Shown: piece after piece, positions 7,371-16,874 of the stretch
Layout of the letters: each line of letters begins with the position of its first letter
How positions within the stretch are numbered: the first letter of the stretch is position 1
The notes under the pieces: generated by a model
Databases searched by the model: none
The model's input: the letters and a program-made list of their open reading frames with translations, nothing else
What the model was told of the DNA's origin: nothing
Position numbers and translations under genes: made by a program
DNA from: Nocardiopsis sp. CNR-923
GTDB taxonomy: Bacteria > Actinomycetota > Actinomycetes > Streptosporangiales > Streptosporangiaceae
DNA: 64,000 bases
NCBI RefSeq assembly: GCF_001942255.1
Contig: NZ_MKKC01000062.1
Coordinates: 1-64,000 of the forward strand
Direction of reading: 5' to 3'

Positions 7371-9245
7371 TCAGGGGGACACTTTCCAGTGCCCCGCCAG
7401 ATCCCGGTAGAGCGGGGAGTCGCGCAGCAGGGACTCGTGCGTACCGAACGCCGTGCCCGCACCGTCCAGAACGAGGACCCGGTCGGCCCGCAGTGCCGAC
7501 GACAGCCGGTGCGCGATGACGATCAGCGTCGTGTTCGGCCGGCGCGCCAGCGCCTCCTCCGCGTGAGCCTCGGCCGCCGGGTCCAGATGACAGGTCGACT
7601 CGTCCAGGATGAGCAGCGGCGCCGGGGACACGTACGCCCGGCCCAGGCAGAGTGCCTGCCGTTCTCCGGCCGAGAGCGCCGCGGGATCCACGGCGGCGTC
7701 CATGCCGCCGAGTCGGTCCACCAGCGATCCGAGGTCCAGTGCCGCCACCGCCCGTGCGATGAGGTCGTCCCCCGCACCGGGCTCCAGTTGGGCGAGGTTC
7801 TCCCGAACCGATCCGGCGAAGACGTAGGCCCGTTGGGGCAGCAGGACCCGCATCCGGGCCAGTTCCCGGGGGGAGGGGCCCGCGACCGGTCGGCCCCCCA
7901 GCCGTACGACGCCCTCGTCCGGCGTGTGCAACCCGGACAACACGTGTGCCAGCGTCGACTTGCCGATCCCGCTCGGCCCGACGATCGCGATGCGCTCCCC
8001 GGCCTCGACCCTCACACCGAACCGCTCGACCAGGGGTCGCGTCCCAGCCCCATAGGACACACGCAGCCCGCGGCACCACACCGCCGGCGCCGCCCCCTGG
8101 ACGGCGGCGGCGCACGATCCGCCGTCGTCGGTCTCCACGCCCCGGGGATCTCCCTCGTCGGCGCCGCCCGCGTCCACGGACACGAACCGGTCGAGGACCA
8201 CCACGAGGCGGCTTCCCGCGGCGCCCACGGCGGCCATCATCGTCTGCAGCGCCGGCAACAGGGACTGGACGAGGTAGGCCAGGGCGCCCATGAGAGCCCC
8301 GGTGGTGACGCCTTGGTCGCGCAGCCACGGGGTCGCCACGAGCAGCAGGACGACGGGGAGCTGGCCCGCCACCCCGAGTGCCAGCGTCCTGACCGCGGTC
8401 CACCGGGCCAGGGAACGCGTCGACTCCCGGGCCTCGTCGACCAGTGCGCCGGCTCCGGCGACCGCCGTGCCCGCGGTCCCGCAGGCGACCACGTCGCGCA
8501 GCTGGCCCCGCAGCGCTCCCGCACGGTCGGTGAACGCTTCGTCGGCGTCGAGGAAGCGGCGTTGCGCCGCGGCCATGGGAGCGAGTGTGAGGAGGAAGAG
8601 CACCAGCCCGAGCAGCATGGGCGGAAGCACGACCAGCAACAGCTCGGGGGCGAGGGTGAGCATTCCGGCGAGCGCTCCCACCGCGGTGAAGAGGAAGGAC
8701 CGCACCGTCAGGACCAGGCCGGCGAAGCTGTCCCGCGCGATCTCCGTCTGCTGGGTGAGCCGCGAGACAGCGGTTCGTTCGGCTCCCGCGGCCCGCGCCG
8801 GATCGGCCACGGCTCGGCGCAGGGCCTGGTCGACCGCGCGCCGCACCAGCCCGTCCCGCAACGGTTCCACCAGCCCGGAGAGCTGGCCGAACACACCGCG
8901 CAGCGCGGGCCCGGCGAGGAGGACGGAGGCCGCGGCGACCGCCAGCCACGCCAGGCCGACGGTGGGCCGCCCCGCCTGGAACCCCTGATCCAGGGCACGC
9001 GCCAGGCCGAAACCGACGAGGAAGGTCTGCGCGGACTCCATCAGCGACCAGGCGCCCAGACGCAGCATCGCACCCCGGTGACGCCACAGGAAGGAGCGGG
9101 CATGCGGCATCAGCCCGCCCAACGCGCCGCGGTGGCCCCCGGAGCGCCGCCGTGTCGCGTCACGGCGCCGCGGGCGGACGCGCCCGGGTTCGGCAGGGCC
9201 GGGGGCCCTCGCCCCGGCCGCGTCCACCGCCGTCCCGGGCCTCAC
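7371..9245 (-). CDS. ramB: ABC half-exporter of the SapB-like lanthipeptide cluster (RamB type)
   Basis: 624 residues. The GTG start at 9245 overlaps the TGA of the upstream transporter (GGTGAGG), giving translational coupling. It has an N-terminal transmembrane domain of about six helices, then a nucleotide-binding domain with Walker A GPSGIGKST, signature LSAGERQAL, Walker B LLILDEST with the catalytic glutamate, and the switch histidine in IVIAHRLSS. Together with its partner it should form a heterodimeric exporter for the modified SapB-like peptide. No peptidase domain is present, which is normal for class III clusters where the leader is removed by other proteases. The symbol is by analogy with the Streptomyces ram operon. 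Confidence 0.85.
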   Translation of the reverse strand: MRPGTAVDAAGARAPGPAEPGRVRPRRRDATRRRSGGHRGALGGLMPHARSFLWRHRGAMLRLGAWSLMESAQTFLVGFGLARALDQGFQAGRPTVGLAWLAVAAASVLLAGPALRGVFGQLSGLVEPLRDGLVRRAVDQALRRAVADPARAAGAERTAVSRLTQQTEIARDSFAGLVLTVRSFLFTAVGALAGMLTLAPELLLVVLPPMLLGLVLFLLTLAPMAAAQRRFLDADEAFTDRAGALRGQLRDVVACGTAGTAVAGAGALVDEARESTRSLARWTAVRTLALGVAGQLPVVLLLVATPWLRDQGVTTGALMGALAYLVQSLLPALQTMMAAVGAAGSRLVVVLDRFVSVDAGGADEGDPRGVETDDGGSCAAAVQGAAPAVWCRGLRVSYGAGTRPLVERFGVRVEAGERIAIVGPSGIGKSTLAHVLSGLHTPDEGVVRLGGRPVAGPSPRELARMRVLLPQRAYVFAGSVRENLAQLEPGAGDDLIARAVAALDLGSLVDRLGGMDAAVDPAALSAGERQALCLGRAYVSPAPLLILDESTCHLDPAAEAHAEEALARRPNTTLIVIAHRLSSALRADRVLVLDGAGTAFGTHESLLRDSPLYRDLAGHWKVSP

Positions 9246-10999
9246 CGGGTCTCCTGACCGTCGGAGGAGTCGGTGTGGCCGAAGACCGCTCGGTAGTCGG
9301 GGTCCCGCCACAGTTCGGCGTGCGTCCGGACGGCCCGGACACGGCCTGCCTCCAGCCACACCACCAGGTCAGCGCGCGCCGCGGTGGAGAGCCGGTGCGC
9401 GATGACGACGCGGGTGCCGGGACGGACCTCGCACGCCAGGGCCCGGTCCACCTGCCGCTCGGTCGCCGTGTCGAGGCTGGAGGTCGCGTCGTCCAGGATC
9501 ATCAGGCGTCCCGCGTGGGCGAACGCCCGCGCCAAGCCCAGCCGTTGCAGCTCCCCACCGGAGAGCGGCGCGTCCTCCAGCGGAGTGTCGTATCCGTGGG
9601 GAAGCGCCCGGACGAAGGTGTCGGCTCCCGCGGACCGGGCGGCCGACCGCACACGTTCGATCGGCGCGGTCCGCGCCCCCGCCGCGATCGCGTCCCCGAC
9701 GGTGCCCCCCTGCAACGACGGGCGCTCGAACGCGTACCCGACCTCGCGACGGAGCACGTCGGCCGCCACGGTGTGGAGGGGCACCCCGTCCAGACGCACC
9801 TCGCCCTCGTCGGGCGCGGTGAGCCGCCCGGCGACCGCGCCGAGCGTCGACTTGCCGGAGCCGGAACGTCCCACGACGGCCGCCGTCCGCCCGCCGGGCA
9901 CGCGCAGGTCGACCCCGCGCAGCACCCAGGCGCCGTCGCGTTTGACTCCGATCCCGCGCAGCTCCAGTGTTCCCGGCCCCTCGGGGGGGAGCCCCGCCCG
10001 TCCGTGGGACAACGGGGGGACTGTGAGGAGTTCGTTGACACGGCGCGCCGCCGTCCGCCCCCGGACCAGTGCGCCGAGCGGACCCGCGACCGATCCCAGG
10101 CCGGCGGCCAGCGCGGCGTACCGGGACACCGCCAGCAGGTCGCCGACGCTGATGCGCCCGTCCGCCAGGCCGAGCCCGCCGACCGCCAGCACGGCGGTGA
10201 TCAGCAGGGGCATGAGCACGCCGCTGCGTGCCGTCGCGGAGCCGTGCACCAACCACATGCGTCGGCCCTCGACGCCCAGATCGGCCAGGGGACGCAGGAC
10301 GCGGGCGCGTTCCTCGTCCACGGTCCCGGCCGCGGCGATGGCCCGTGCACCGCCCAGGGCGTCCGTCAGTCGTGTCGCGATCACCGACTGCACCCGCTGG
10401 TAGCGGGAGACGCTGTCGGAGGAGTGGCGGGCGAAGGACCGCAGCAGCAGGACGAGGAGGGGCAGACCCAGGACGAAGGCCAGCCCGGTCCACGGGTCGA
10501 TCAGGAACAGTGCGACCAGGGCTCCGAGGGGGGCGAGGACCGCCGCGACGATCTGCGCCGCCGCGGCCGGGGCCGCCCCGGCCTCCGTGGCGTGCGCTGA
10601 GAGCCGGGTCGCGACGTCGCCTGGGGAGAACCGGCTCACGTCGTGGGGCGCGGCGGCCACCAGCCGCTGGACGGCCCGCAGCCGCAGCCAGGCGGTGGAC
10701 CGCGCGCCGACCGTTCCCGCGAGCAGGGCGACGGCCGCGTCCAGGGCGACCTCCACCGCGGTCAGCGCCACGGCGACCGCCAATGCGGTTCCGGCGTCAG
10801 GGTGGCCTTCCAGAAGCAGGTCGAGGGTGTGTCCGAGCACCGCGGGCAGGGCGAGTGAGGCGGCCGCCGCGGCGGCCGCGCACAGCAGTATTCCCACCGT
10901 GCGCCCGGCGCTCGCCCGCATCACACGGGCGAGCAGGCTGTCCGCCGCGCGTGCGACGTCGTCGTCGGTCCCGGCGTCACGCGGGCGGGTGGACGCCAT
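9242..10999 (-). CDS. ramA: ABC half-exporter of the SapB-like lanthipeptide cluster (RamA type)
   Basis: 585 residues starting at ATG 10999, ten bases after AGGAAGG. It has six predicted membrane helices, then a nucleotide-binding domain with Walker A GRSGSGKST, signature LSGGELQRL and Walker B LMILDDAT. The catalytic glutamate after Walker B is Asp, so this subunit probably forms the degenerate ATP site of a heterodimer with the RamB-type partner, which keeps Glu. It is separated from the lanthipeptide precursor gene by 155 bases containing two strong inverted repeats, likely to reduce transporter expression relative to the precursor. Confidence 0.87.
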   Translation of the reverse strand: MASTRPRDAGTDDDVARAADSLLARVMRASAGRTVGILLCAAAAAAASLALPAVLGHTLDLLLEGHPDAGTALAVAVALTAVEVALDAAVALLAGTVGARSTAWLRLRAVQRLVAAAPHDVSRFSPGDVATRLSAHATEAGAAPAAAAQIVAAVLAPLGALVALFLIDPWTGLAFVLGLPLLVLLLRSFARHSSDSVSRYQRVQSVIATRLTDALGGARAIAAAGTVDEERARVLRPLADLGVEGRRMWLVHGSATARSGVLMPLLITAVLAVGGLGLADGRISVGDLLAVSRYAALAAGLGSVAGPLGALVRGRTAARRVNELLTVPPLSHGRAGLPPEGPGTLELRGIGVKRDGAWVLRGVDLRVPGGRTAAVVGRSGSGKSTLGAVAGRLTAPDEGEVRLDGVPLHTVAADVLRREVGYAFERPSLQGGTVGDAIAAGARTAPIERVRSAARSAGADTFVRALPHGYDTPLEDAPLSGGELQRLGLARAFAHAGRLMILDDATSSLDTATERQVDRALACEVRPGTRVVIAHRLSTAARADLVVWLEAGRVRAVRTHAELWRDPDYRAVFGHTDSSDGQETR

Positions 11000-11032
11000 C
11001 CGGCCGCCTTCCTGCTTGGCTCGTGGCTGAGC

Positions 11033-11058
11033 CCGGCGGCGCCCATGGGCGCCGCCGG
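11033..11058. repeat. Perfect 26-bp palindrome upstream of ramA
   Basis: The two arms are CCGGCGGCGCCCA and TGGGCGCCGCCGG with no spacer. It lies 34 bases upstream of the ramA start, in what should be the ramA leader, and has no T tract. It could be a hairpin that limits read-through or translation, or a regulator site. Confidence 0.7.
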
Positions 11059-11090
11059 ACGGAAGGGAGGGTCCTTGCACAGGACCCGAC

Positions 11091-11121
11091 GCCGTGGGGC
11101 CGGGTTCACCGACCCCACGGC
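11091..11121 (-). terminator. Hairpin 3' of the lanthipeptide precursor gene, possible partial terminator
   Basis: A 9-bp perfect stem GCCGTGGGG / CCCCACGGC with a 13-base loop, starting 34 bases after the precursor stop. A leaky terminator here would give excess precursor mRNA over transporter mRNA, as is usual between amfS/ramS and the transporter genes. Confidence 0.6.
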
Positions 11122-11154
11122 ACGGTCACACCGCGCGTGTCGGCGGCGTACCGC

Positions 11155-11280
11155 CTAGCAGGTGGTGAGGCTCAGGCTGCTGTCGCCGCACAGCAGGAGG
11201 CTGGCGACGCTGCCGCCGGCCACCTCGCCGGCCGCCTCGTTCTGAACGGTCTCCAGGGACTGCAGGTCGAGCAGGGTCAT
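11155..11280 (-). CDS. ramS: SapB/AmfS-type class III lanthipeptide precursor
   Basis: 41 residues from ATG 11280 to TAG 11157-11155. The leader MTLLDLQSLETVQNEAAGEV carries the LLDLQ.LE motif recognised by class III synthetases. The core begins around AGGSVASLLLCGDSS and ends SLSLTTC, with two Ser-x-x-Leu-x-x-x-Cys units (SVASLLLC and SSLSLTTC) in the SapB arrangement. By analogy each unit yields a thioether ring with dehydroalanines. The mature peptide would be an amphipathic surfactant that helps aerial hyphae break the water surface. It lies 24 bases downstream of the LanKC gene and upstream of two ABC exporter genes, exactly the ram/amf order. It differs from S. coelicolor SapB at only a few core positions. 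Confidence 0.95.
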   Translation of the reverse strand: MTLLDLQSLETVQNEAAGEVAGGSVASLLLCGDSSLSLTTC

Positions 11281-11303
11281 GGCTGATATCCTTTCGATGC
11301 GAT

Positions 11304-13963
11304 CTACTTCACTTCATTTGTTCCGGACCATGGCAGTGGCCGGTTCTGGGTCCGCCGCAGCGGAGGGAGGAAGGGCAGCTGTGCGGGCCGCTCGCGCCGC
11401 GTCGCGGCGAGCGCGAGGAGGCAGCCCGCTGTGCCCGTGGAAAGGTCCATGGAGAGCCGCATCAGCTGCTCTCCCGGGAAGGCCAGGTGTCCCCGGTAGC
11501 GCATGGCGTACCTGGACAGGGCGTCGATCTGGCGCCGTACCTGCGCGTTCCCGGTTCCCGGGGTCGTGGTCCGGCTCAGGTACAGCACCATGCCCGCCAG
11601 CCCGCGGAAGAGGCCCGGCTGGACGTAGAAGGAGGACCGCGCGGCCCGGACGATGTGCGGACGGACCCGCTCGATCGCCTCGTCGGACCGGTGCTCCAGG
11701 TAGTCGTCGAGCACGATCCCCACTCCTACGCTGCCCGCACCGAGATAGGGCATGGTCCGCCGCCCCTCGTCCACCTGAAGCGAGCCGAAGACGCTGGTGA
11801 CGCAGCGGTCCAGGTCGGCACGGAGCGACCTTTCCGCCAGGTCCAGCAGCGCGGTGTCACCGTTGCGCCGGTGCAGACGCAGGCAGAGCAGGGCCACGCC
11901 CGCGCCTCCGTGGAGCAGTCCGGCCCGCCTCCGCTCGGGTGGGGCGTCCAGGAATCGGCGTGTCGCCAGCTCCGCGCAGCGCAGGGCGCCCGCGCGCATC
12001 TCCGTCGAGCCGGTGTCGGCGGCCAGGGAGTCCAGGGCCAGGCCGATTCCGGCCGTCCCACCGTGCAGTCCCGGTCCGAGCTCTTCCCACGACTGTGACA
12101 GGAGCAGATCGACCAGGTCCAGGGCGGGTTCCCCGTGGCCGAGGCGGTTCAGGGCCCAGGACAGGCCCGCGAGCCCGTCGAAGAAGCCCAGGGGGGTCCC
12201 GGACGGGAGCTCCTTGCTGTGCCGCAGCAGCCATTCCTCGGCGTCGGGGCACCGTTCGGCGCCGCTCTCGGCCAGGGCGTAGAGCACCCCGGATACGCCG
12301 TATCCGAAGGAGAGGCGCCTCCCGCGGTCGAGAACTGGGCGATGTCGCCGGGAAAGTAGCGGTCGTCGCGGTCGGGGGTGGCCGAGGCGAGGATGGCACG
12401 AGCCATCGAGTCCCGGCTGCGCGGCCAGTCCCCCGGCTCGACCGGTGGATAGGGGTCGTGCGCCCCGATGACCGACGCACGCGCGCCCTCCGAGGATGCT
12501 CCCGTGTCCGGTTCGCCGTCCGGATCCCGCAGGATCTCCGCCACGCCGAGCTCCAGGAACTCCCGGGCCTCCGGGAAGACGCGCGCGGCCTCCTCCGCGA
12601 GGTGCCGGACCTTGTTCCGGTCCATGGCCAGCACACTGGTCAGGGGCAGCAGGAGTGCGACGCGCAGGCAGGCCAGCGCGTACAGGTCCACGTCGAAGCC
12701 CCGGCGCCCGCGCGGGGCGACGAACCCCGGGTTGGCGACCGTCTGGCGTCCCCCCTCGTCGACGTCCCGGGCGGCCTCGAAGTCGAGCAGCACCACCGAG
12801 GACTCGTCGTCGGAGACCATGATGTTGAACAGGTGCAGGTCGTTGAAGACGATGCCGCGCTCATGCACCGCCTCGACGGCCTCCTCCACCAGGTGGTACA
12901 GGCGCATCGCCCATCGCCCGTACTCCCTGAGCGCCTCGGGGGAGGGATCGGGCTCGACCAACGGATGCCGGTGGGCGAAGAAGGAGTTCAGCGGTCGGCC
13001 CTGGATGTACTCCATCACCAGGAAGTGGTGGTCTCCGAGGGTGAAGGAATCCTTCACCTCGGGCGTGCAGGCCAGGCCGGAGAGGCGCTCCAGGGCGCCG
13101 CGCTCCCGTTCCAGCCGACGTACCGCGTCAGCGCCGTCCGCGGCGAGTCCCGCGTGGGGCCGGCCTTCCTTGAGCACGACCCGTTCACCGGTGCGCCGGT
13201 CCCGCCCCGCGTAGACGCCTCCCCCGTTGGAGAAGTGGAGGGCCTGCTCGATCTGGTAGGGCAGACCGGTGACGTCGACGGCGCCGCGCGCCTCCAGGTG
13301 CGGGCGGAGGAACTCGGGCGGGGCCACCCACTGCGGGGTCTGGAAGACCGGCCCGCGTCGATCGGGCACGAGCACGCCCTCGGCGTTCTCCAGTGCGGGC
13401 ACCGCCTCGCCGTGTTCGTCGTAGCAGTGCCTCCTGGTGAAGCTCCCGTAGCGCAGGTGGACCGGACCCTCGTTCCAGCGCACGTCGCTGAGGATGTAGG
13501 GGCCGGGTTCACCGCCCACCAGCGCGTCCAGTCCGGCGGCGACCGTGGCGCACTCGTCGTCGTCCGCCGGGTAGACGGTGATGAACTTCCCGCTTCCCCC
13601 GCGGTCCGCGTACTTGGCGTTCCGGTTGTGCAGCAGATACCGCGTGGGGACGAACTTGAAGGAGACGCCGCGCGCCACGCAGTAGTCCCAGACCCGGTTC
13701 AGGATCGAGTCCGCGTTGTCCAGGCAGGCGGAGAGGTGGATCTTCCACCCCTGGTCGGGCAGGCGGTGCTCGATGGGGCGCAGTGCCAGCCAGTCGCCGG
13801 CTCGGTGGCTCTGCCATCCTTCGGGAGCGGGCCGCTCGGCCGCCTCGAAGACCTGGTCGCGCGAGCCGACCGTTCCGGAGGCGCCCGCCCCCGACCAGAG
13901 ACGGTGGGGTGTGTCGTAGAAATAGCGGTCGGCGTCGCAAAATACACCGTACCCCTTGATCAT
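11304..13963 (-). pseudogene. ramC: Class III lanthipeptide synthetase LanKC (RamC-like), one frameshift as read
   Basis: The start ATG 13963 follows GAGGGAG by six bases. Domains: an N-terminal lyase-type region (residues 1-200), a Ser/Thr-kinase-like domain with MEYIQGRPLNSFF, catalytic loop FNDLHLFNIMV (Asp and Asn present) and DFE in place of DFG, then a LanC-like cyclase domain (HGGTAGIGLALDSL, HGGAGVALLCL, YLGAGSVGVGIVL). It lacks the Cys-His-Cys zinc ligands, as is normal for class III. Frame is lost near 12315, between STAGG and RRLSFGYGVSGVLYAL. One extra base in the GCGGGAGG run restores an enzyme of about 886 residues. Whether the break is real decides whether the cluster works. 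Confidence 0.85.
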
Positions 13964-14873
13964 ACGAACTCCCTCGCGGTCGTCTTGGTCAGCGACATTC
14001 CAGATGATGACATAGGGGTCATCCCCGGGTCCATACCTTTACATACTCTTTTTCGGACCACTGATTACTCGCGATTAACTTAGGGCGGGAGACGGCTCCC
14101 ACCCAGCGCCCTTTTGCGTTTGTCCGCCCTCCCCGTTCATCGATTCGGAGGCGAACCCGGGGATCTCGTTGTCGCTTCCCAGGCCGGGAGCCTGACTTCC
14201 ACGTCAGAACGAATAACGGCAGACCAGAGCCGCCCAAGGTCCCTTATGTAGTGTTTTTTCGGTTGCTAGTATTTTGTCGATCATCTCCTGGTTTCGAGTT
14301 GCCTGTGAGGTATGTAAACAGCTGTGAACAGGGACAAGAGGGCTCGCGAGGGCGACCCGGGGCTGGGCGGCGGCGGAGCCACGCCGAGCTGAGGCATCCG
14401 CCGGACGGCGAATTCTTCGCCGGCGATCGACGGCGCCCGGATGCGAATCAGCGCCCCGCGGGAAGGCACGGCCGATTTCTCGTCGCGAACTTGCCCGGCG
14501 CCACGGGAGCGATGTTGTACTAATCTGGTAAGTAAATTCGTGATGAACCTTCCCCGTTGGGCCCGGGACCGGGCATCCGGAACTGCCCGGCGACCCCGCC
14601 GGCACTCGGGCAAGGAATTCTCCCTGACCGCCCAGACGCGCCCCCGGGAAGGTTCTTCGGCGCCGGGTGGATGACGCCCGCGATTTCTCGGGAACGAACC
14701 CGGATTCCGCCCGTCGTCGTACGGCGCGCCTCCCGGCCCCGGCCCCGGACCGGGGGCACGACCCCGGTGCGGCTGTCGCGCCCGCGTCCGTCGGGACCCC
14801 CGGTCCGGGCGTCGTCCGGCCGTGGCCGACGGCGGGGAGCTCGCACCGACGACGGCCCGAGCGCCGCCGGTCC
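13964..14873. other. Intergenic region upstream of the LanKC gene
   Basis: 910 bases without a convincing gene. The part next to ramC (13970-14320) is clearly less GC-rich than its surroundings and should contain the cluster promoter. An inverted repeat GATGAC-6-GTCATC lies at 14006-14023. A second AT-richer patch with a T tract lies around 14250-14280. No RamR-type regulator gene is present in the window. The rest (14330-14870) is GC-rich without clear features. Confidence 0.5.
14006..14023. promoter_or_regulatory. Inverted repeat in the LanKC upstream region
   Basis: GATGAC, six bases, GTCATC, centred about 50 bases upstream of the LanKC start, a plausible position for a regulator or for a 5' leader hairpin. 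There is no direct evidence of function. Confidence 0.3.
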
Positions 14874-16367
14874 TCAGACGAACCGGTCGCGCGCCTTCGG
14901 CCCCGACCGCCACACCCGCGCGGCCTCGTCGATGAGCGCCTCTCCCCGCACGGCCTCGGCCCCGGCCACCGCGCCCAGGGTCACCAGGACCGCGTCCGCG
15001 TCCGCCCCCTCCCGCAGGGCCGGTGCGTGCTCGTCGAGGTAGGTCCGCAGGGCCACGCCGTCCTGGTGCTCGCCGAGCACGTCCTGCAGACGGGACGACC
15101 ACGTGCGCACGCGTTCGGCCCGCTCGCCCAGGGCGGGGACGGCGAGCGTGGCGGCGTAACGGGCGCGTTTGGCGGCCTTGCGCACCTCGTGCCAGGCTGC
15201 CAGGCGCGTGTCGGCGTCCCCGGCGGTCTCCGCGCGATCGTGTGCGGCGGACATCCGGCGACAGGCCCGTCCGAGGTCACGGGCCAGGACGGAACGCGGA
15301 CCGCGCTCGGCCGCCCCGGTCAGCGGCGGGGCGGCGCGCAGGCGGTCCAGATCGTCCAGCAGCGCGAAGTAGCGCGGGCTCGACAACTCCTCGGTGATCC
15401 GACGCATCTCCGCTTCGCGGTGGTCCTCGACCGCGTCGAGCCAGACGTCCGTGAGCCGGTTCCCGGCGGCGTGGTCGGGGAGGGAGTCGATCCACCGCGC
15501 GCACCTGTCCCGGAGGACCTCCAGGTCCCGGGCGAGCCCCAGTACGCGGGCCAGGCGGCGGAGTTCGTCCGCGACCGGCCGAGTGGACCCGCGGTCCAGG
15601 ACGGAGGGGAACACCTGGAGCACCGCGCGGATCCTTCGGGTGGCCACACGCATCTGGTGCACGGCGTCGGGTTCGTCGAGGCGGACCTTCGGGTCGTGTT
15701 CCAGCAGGTGCTCCACCTGGTCCCACAGGTAGGACAGGACCACGTCGCCCGCGGTCTCGCCCTCGGGGCGGGGCACCGGTCGCGCGACCCGGTCCCCGAG
15801 CAGGGTGAGCAGCTTGGCGCCGGTCGCGGAGGGGGCGGCCCCGGCCGAGGTCAGGCGTCGGCCGATGTCCCGCTGCATCTCACGGCCGCCCTCGACGAGT
15901 TCGATCTCGATCTCCCGCCACACCGCGGTGGCGGTCGTCTCACCGGTGACCGTGTCGTCGGCGACCAGGGCCAGTGGCTCGCCCCGGGCGCCGCGGAGCT
16001 CGTACTCGGTGCGCCGGGTGCCGATCCGGGCCACCGGACGCAGCGGCTCGCCCCGGGCGGCCGAGGCGGCGAGCCGCGCCAGTTCGGGCGGGACGGCGCC
16101 GGTGTCCGGGCCTGGCGGAGCGTGGAACTCGCGCTTGGCGTCCGTGCCCCACGGGATCTTCAGATGCCACCCGGCGTCCGTGCCTCCGGTGCGTCGGCGC
16201 AGCGTGATGCGGCGTGCAGCCAGACGCAGGTCGTCGGTGTCGTAGTACGTGGCGTCCAGCTCATGCGACCGCTCCTCGATCCCGCCGGGCGCGAGGTCGG
16301 CCAGGTCCGGCAGCCGCACGCGGGTGTCGACGGAGTAGGTGGTCTCGATCTCGATGTGGTCGGGCAC
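14874..16367 (-). CDS. CYTH and CHAD domain protein
   Basis: 497 residues from GTG 16367, preceded by AGGTGA at 7-8 bases. The N-terminal CYTH domain starts with the defining EIETTY (ExExK-like) motif and continues with the paired charged strands (ITLRRRTGG, WHLKIPWGTDAKRE, WREIEIELVEG) of triphosphate-tunnel enzymes. The C-terminal CHAD domain is helical with conserved histidines and arginines (VHQMRVATRRIRAVLQVF, WHEVRKAAKRARYA, LGEHQDGVALR). CHAD domains bind polyphosphate, and CYTH enzymes hydrolyse triphosphates, so a role in polyphosphate handling is likely. It is a single gene with no obvious operon partner. Confidence 0.93.
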   Translation of the reverse strand: MPDHIEIETTYSVDTRVRLPDLADLAPGGIEERSHELDATYYDTDDLRLAARRITLRRRTGGTDAGWHLKIPWGTDAKREFHAPPGPDTGAVPPELARLAASAARGEPLRPVARIGTRRTEYELRGARGEPLALVADDTVTGETTATAVWREIEIELVEGGREMQRDIGRRLTSAGAAPSATGAKLLTLLGDRVARPVPRPEGETAGDVVLSYLWDQVEHLLEHDPKVRLDEPDAVHQMRVATRRIRAVLQVFPSVLDRGSTRPVADELRRLARVLGLARDLEVLRDRCARWIDSLPDHAAGNRLTDVWLDAVEDHREAEMRRITEELSSPRYFALLDDLDRLRAAPPLTGAAERGPRSVLARDLGRACRRMSAAHDRAETAGDADTRLAAWHEVRKAAKRARYAATLAVPALGERAERVRTWSSRLQDVLGEHQDGVALRTYLDEHAPALREGADADAVLVTLGAVAGAEAVRGEALIDEAARVWRSGPKARDRFV

Positions 16368-16500
16368 CGGTGGTTCACCTCCGGCGTCGCGCCTCGCAGC
16401 CGCACGGGCGGGCGAGAGCGGTGGAGCCTCGTGCCTACCATCTACCCGCGCGACGCCACGGGAAAGGCGTCGCCACGGGTTTCGGGCCGACCGGCCGGGT

Positions 16501-16800
16501 TCAGGCGGGCGCGTAGGTGAGGCAGTCCACCTGGTTCTCCACGTAGCCGACGTTGATACCCGGGGCCTGGCATTCGAGGTGGACGTTGTGCTCGCAGTCG
16601 GACATCTTGCAGGCGCCGACGTGCCCGGTCTGGACGGGGTCGCCTCCACTGCTGTCGTCGCCGAAGAAGGTGTCGCAGTGGGCACGGGGCTCGTTGCCCA
16701 CGGTGATGGCGAGAGCGTGGCAGGAGTGGTCGGTGTTGTACGCGCAGGCGTGCGCCTCGCACGAGTTCACCAAGGGCATGTTCATCAGTGGCAGGTTCAC
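16501..16800 (-). CDS. DUF1540 cysteine-rich protein
   Basis: 99 residues from GTG 16800, chosen because GGAGGG lies seven bases upstream. It contains two copies of a C-x4-C-x6-C type pattern: CEAHACAYNTDHSCHALAIT near the N-terminus and CKMSDCEHNVHLECQAPGI near the C-terminus. These are typical of DUF1540, with a further Cys in AHCDTFFG between them. The spacing suggests metal binding, and function is not known. It lies downstream of a broken DUF4386 gene on the same strand. Confidence 0.85.
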   Translation of the reverse strand: MNLPLMNMPLVNSCEAHACAYNTDHSCHALAITVGNEPRAHCDTFFGDDSSGGDPVQTGHVGACKMSDCEHNVHLECQAPGINVGYVENQVDCLTYAPA

Positions 16801-16874
16801 GGCGATCCCTCCGGGGACGACGGCGACGCTCCAGAGCCTCCCACGCCAGACTCCGCGCGGCCAGAACATCGCTC

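Noticed and set aside
6369..9257. Very long plus-strand frames through the ABC transporter region
   Set aside because: They are antisense shadows of the high-GC transporter genes, rich in Arg, Gly, Gln and His with no recognisable domains.
14204..14284. A 26-codon low-GC frame upstream of the LanKC gene (MIDKILATEKTLHKGPW...), first considered as a second precursor peptide
   Set aside because: AGGAG touches the ATG directly with no spacer, there is no leader motif of LLDLQ type, and the Ser/Cys pattern does not fit class III cores.
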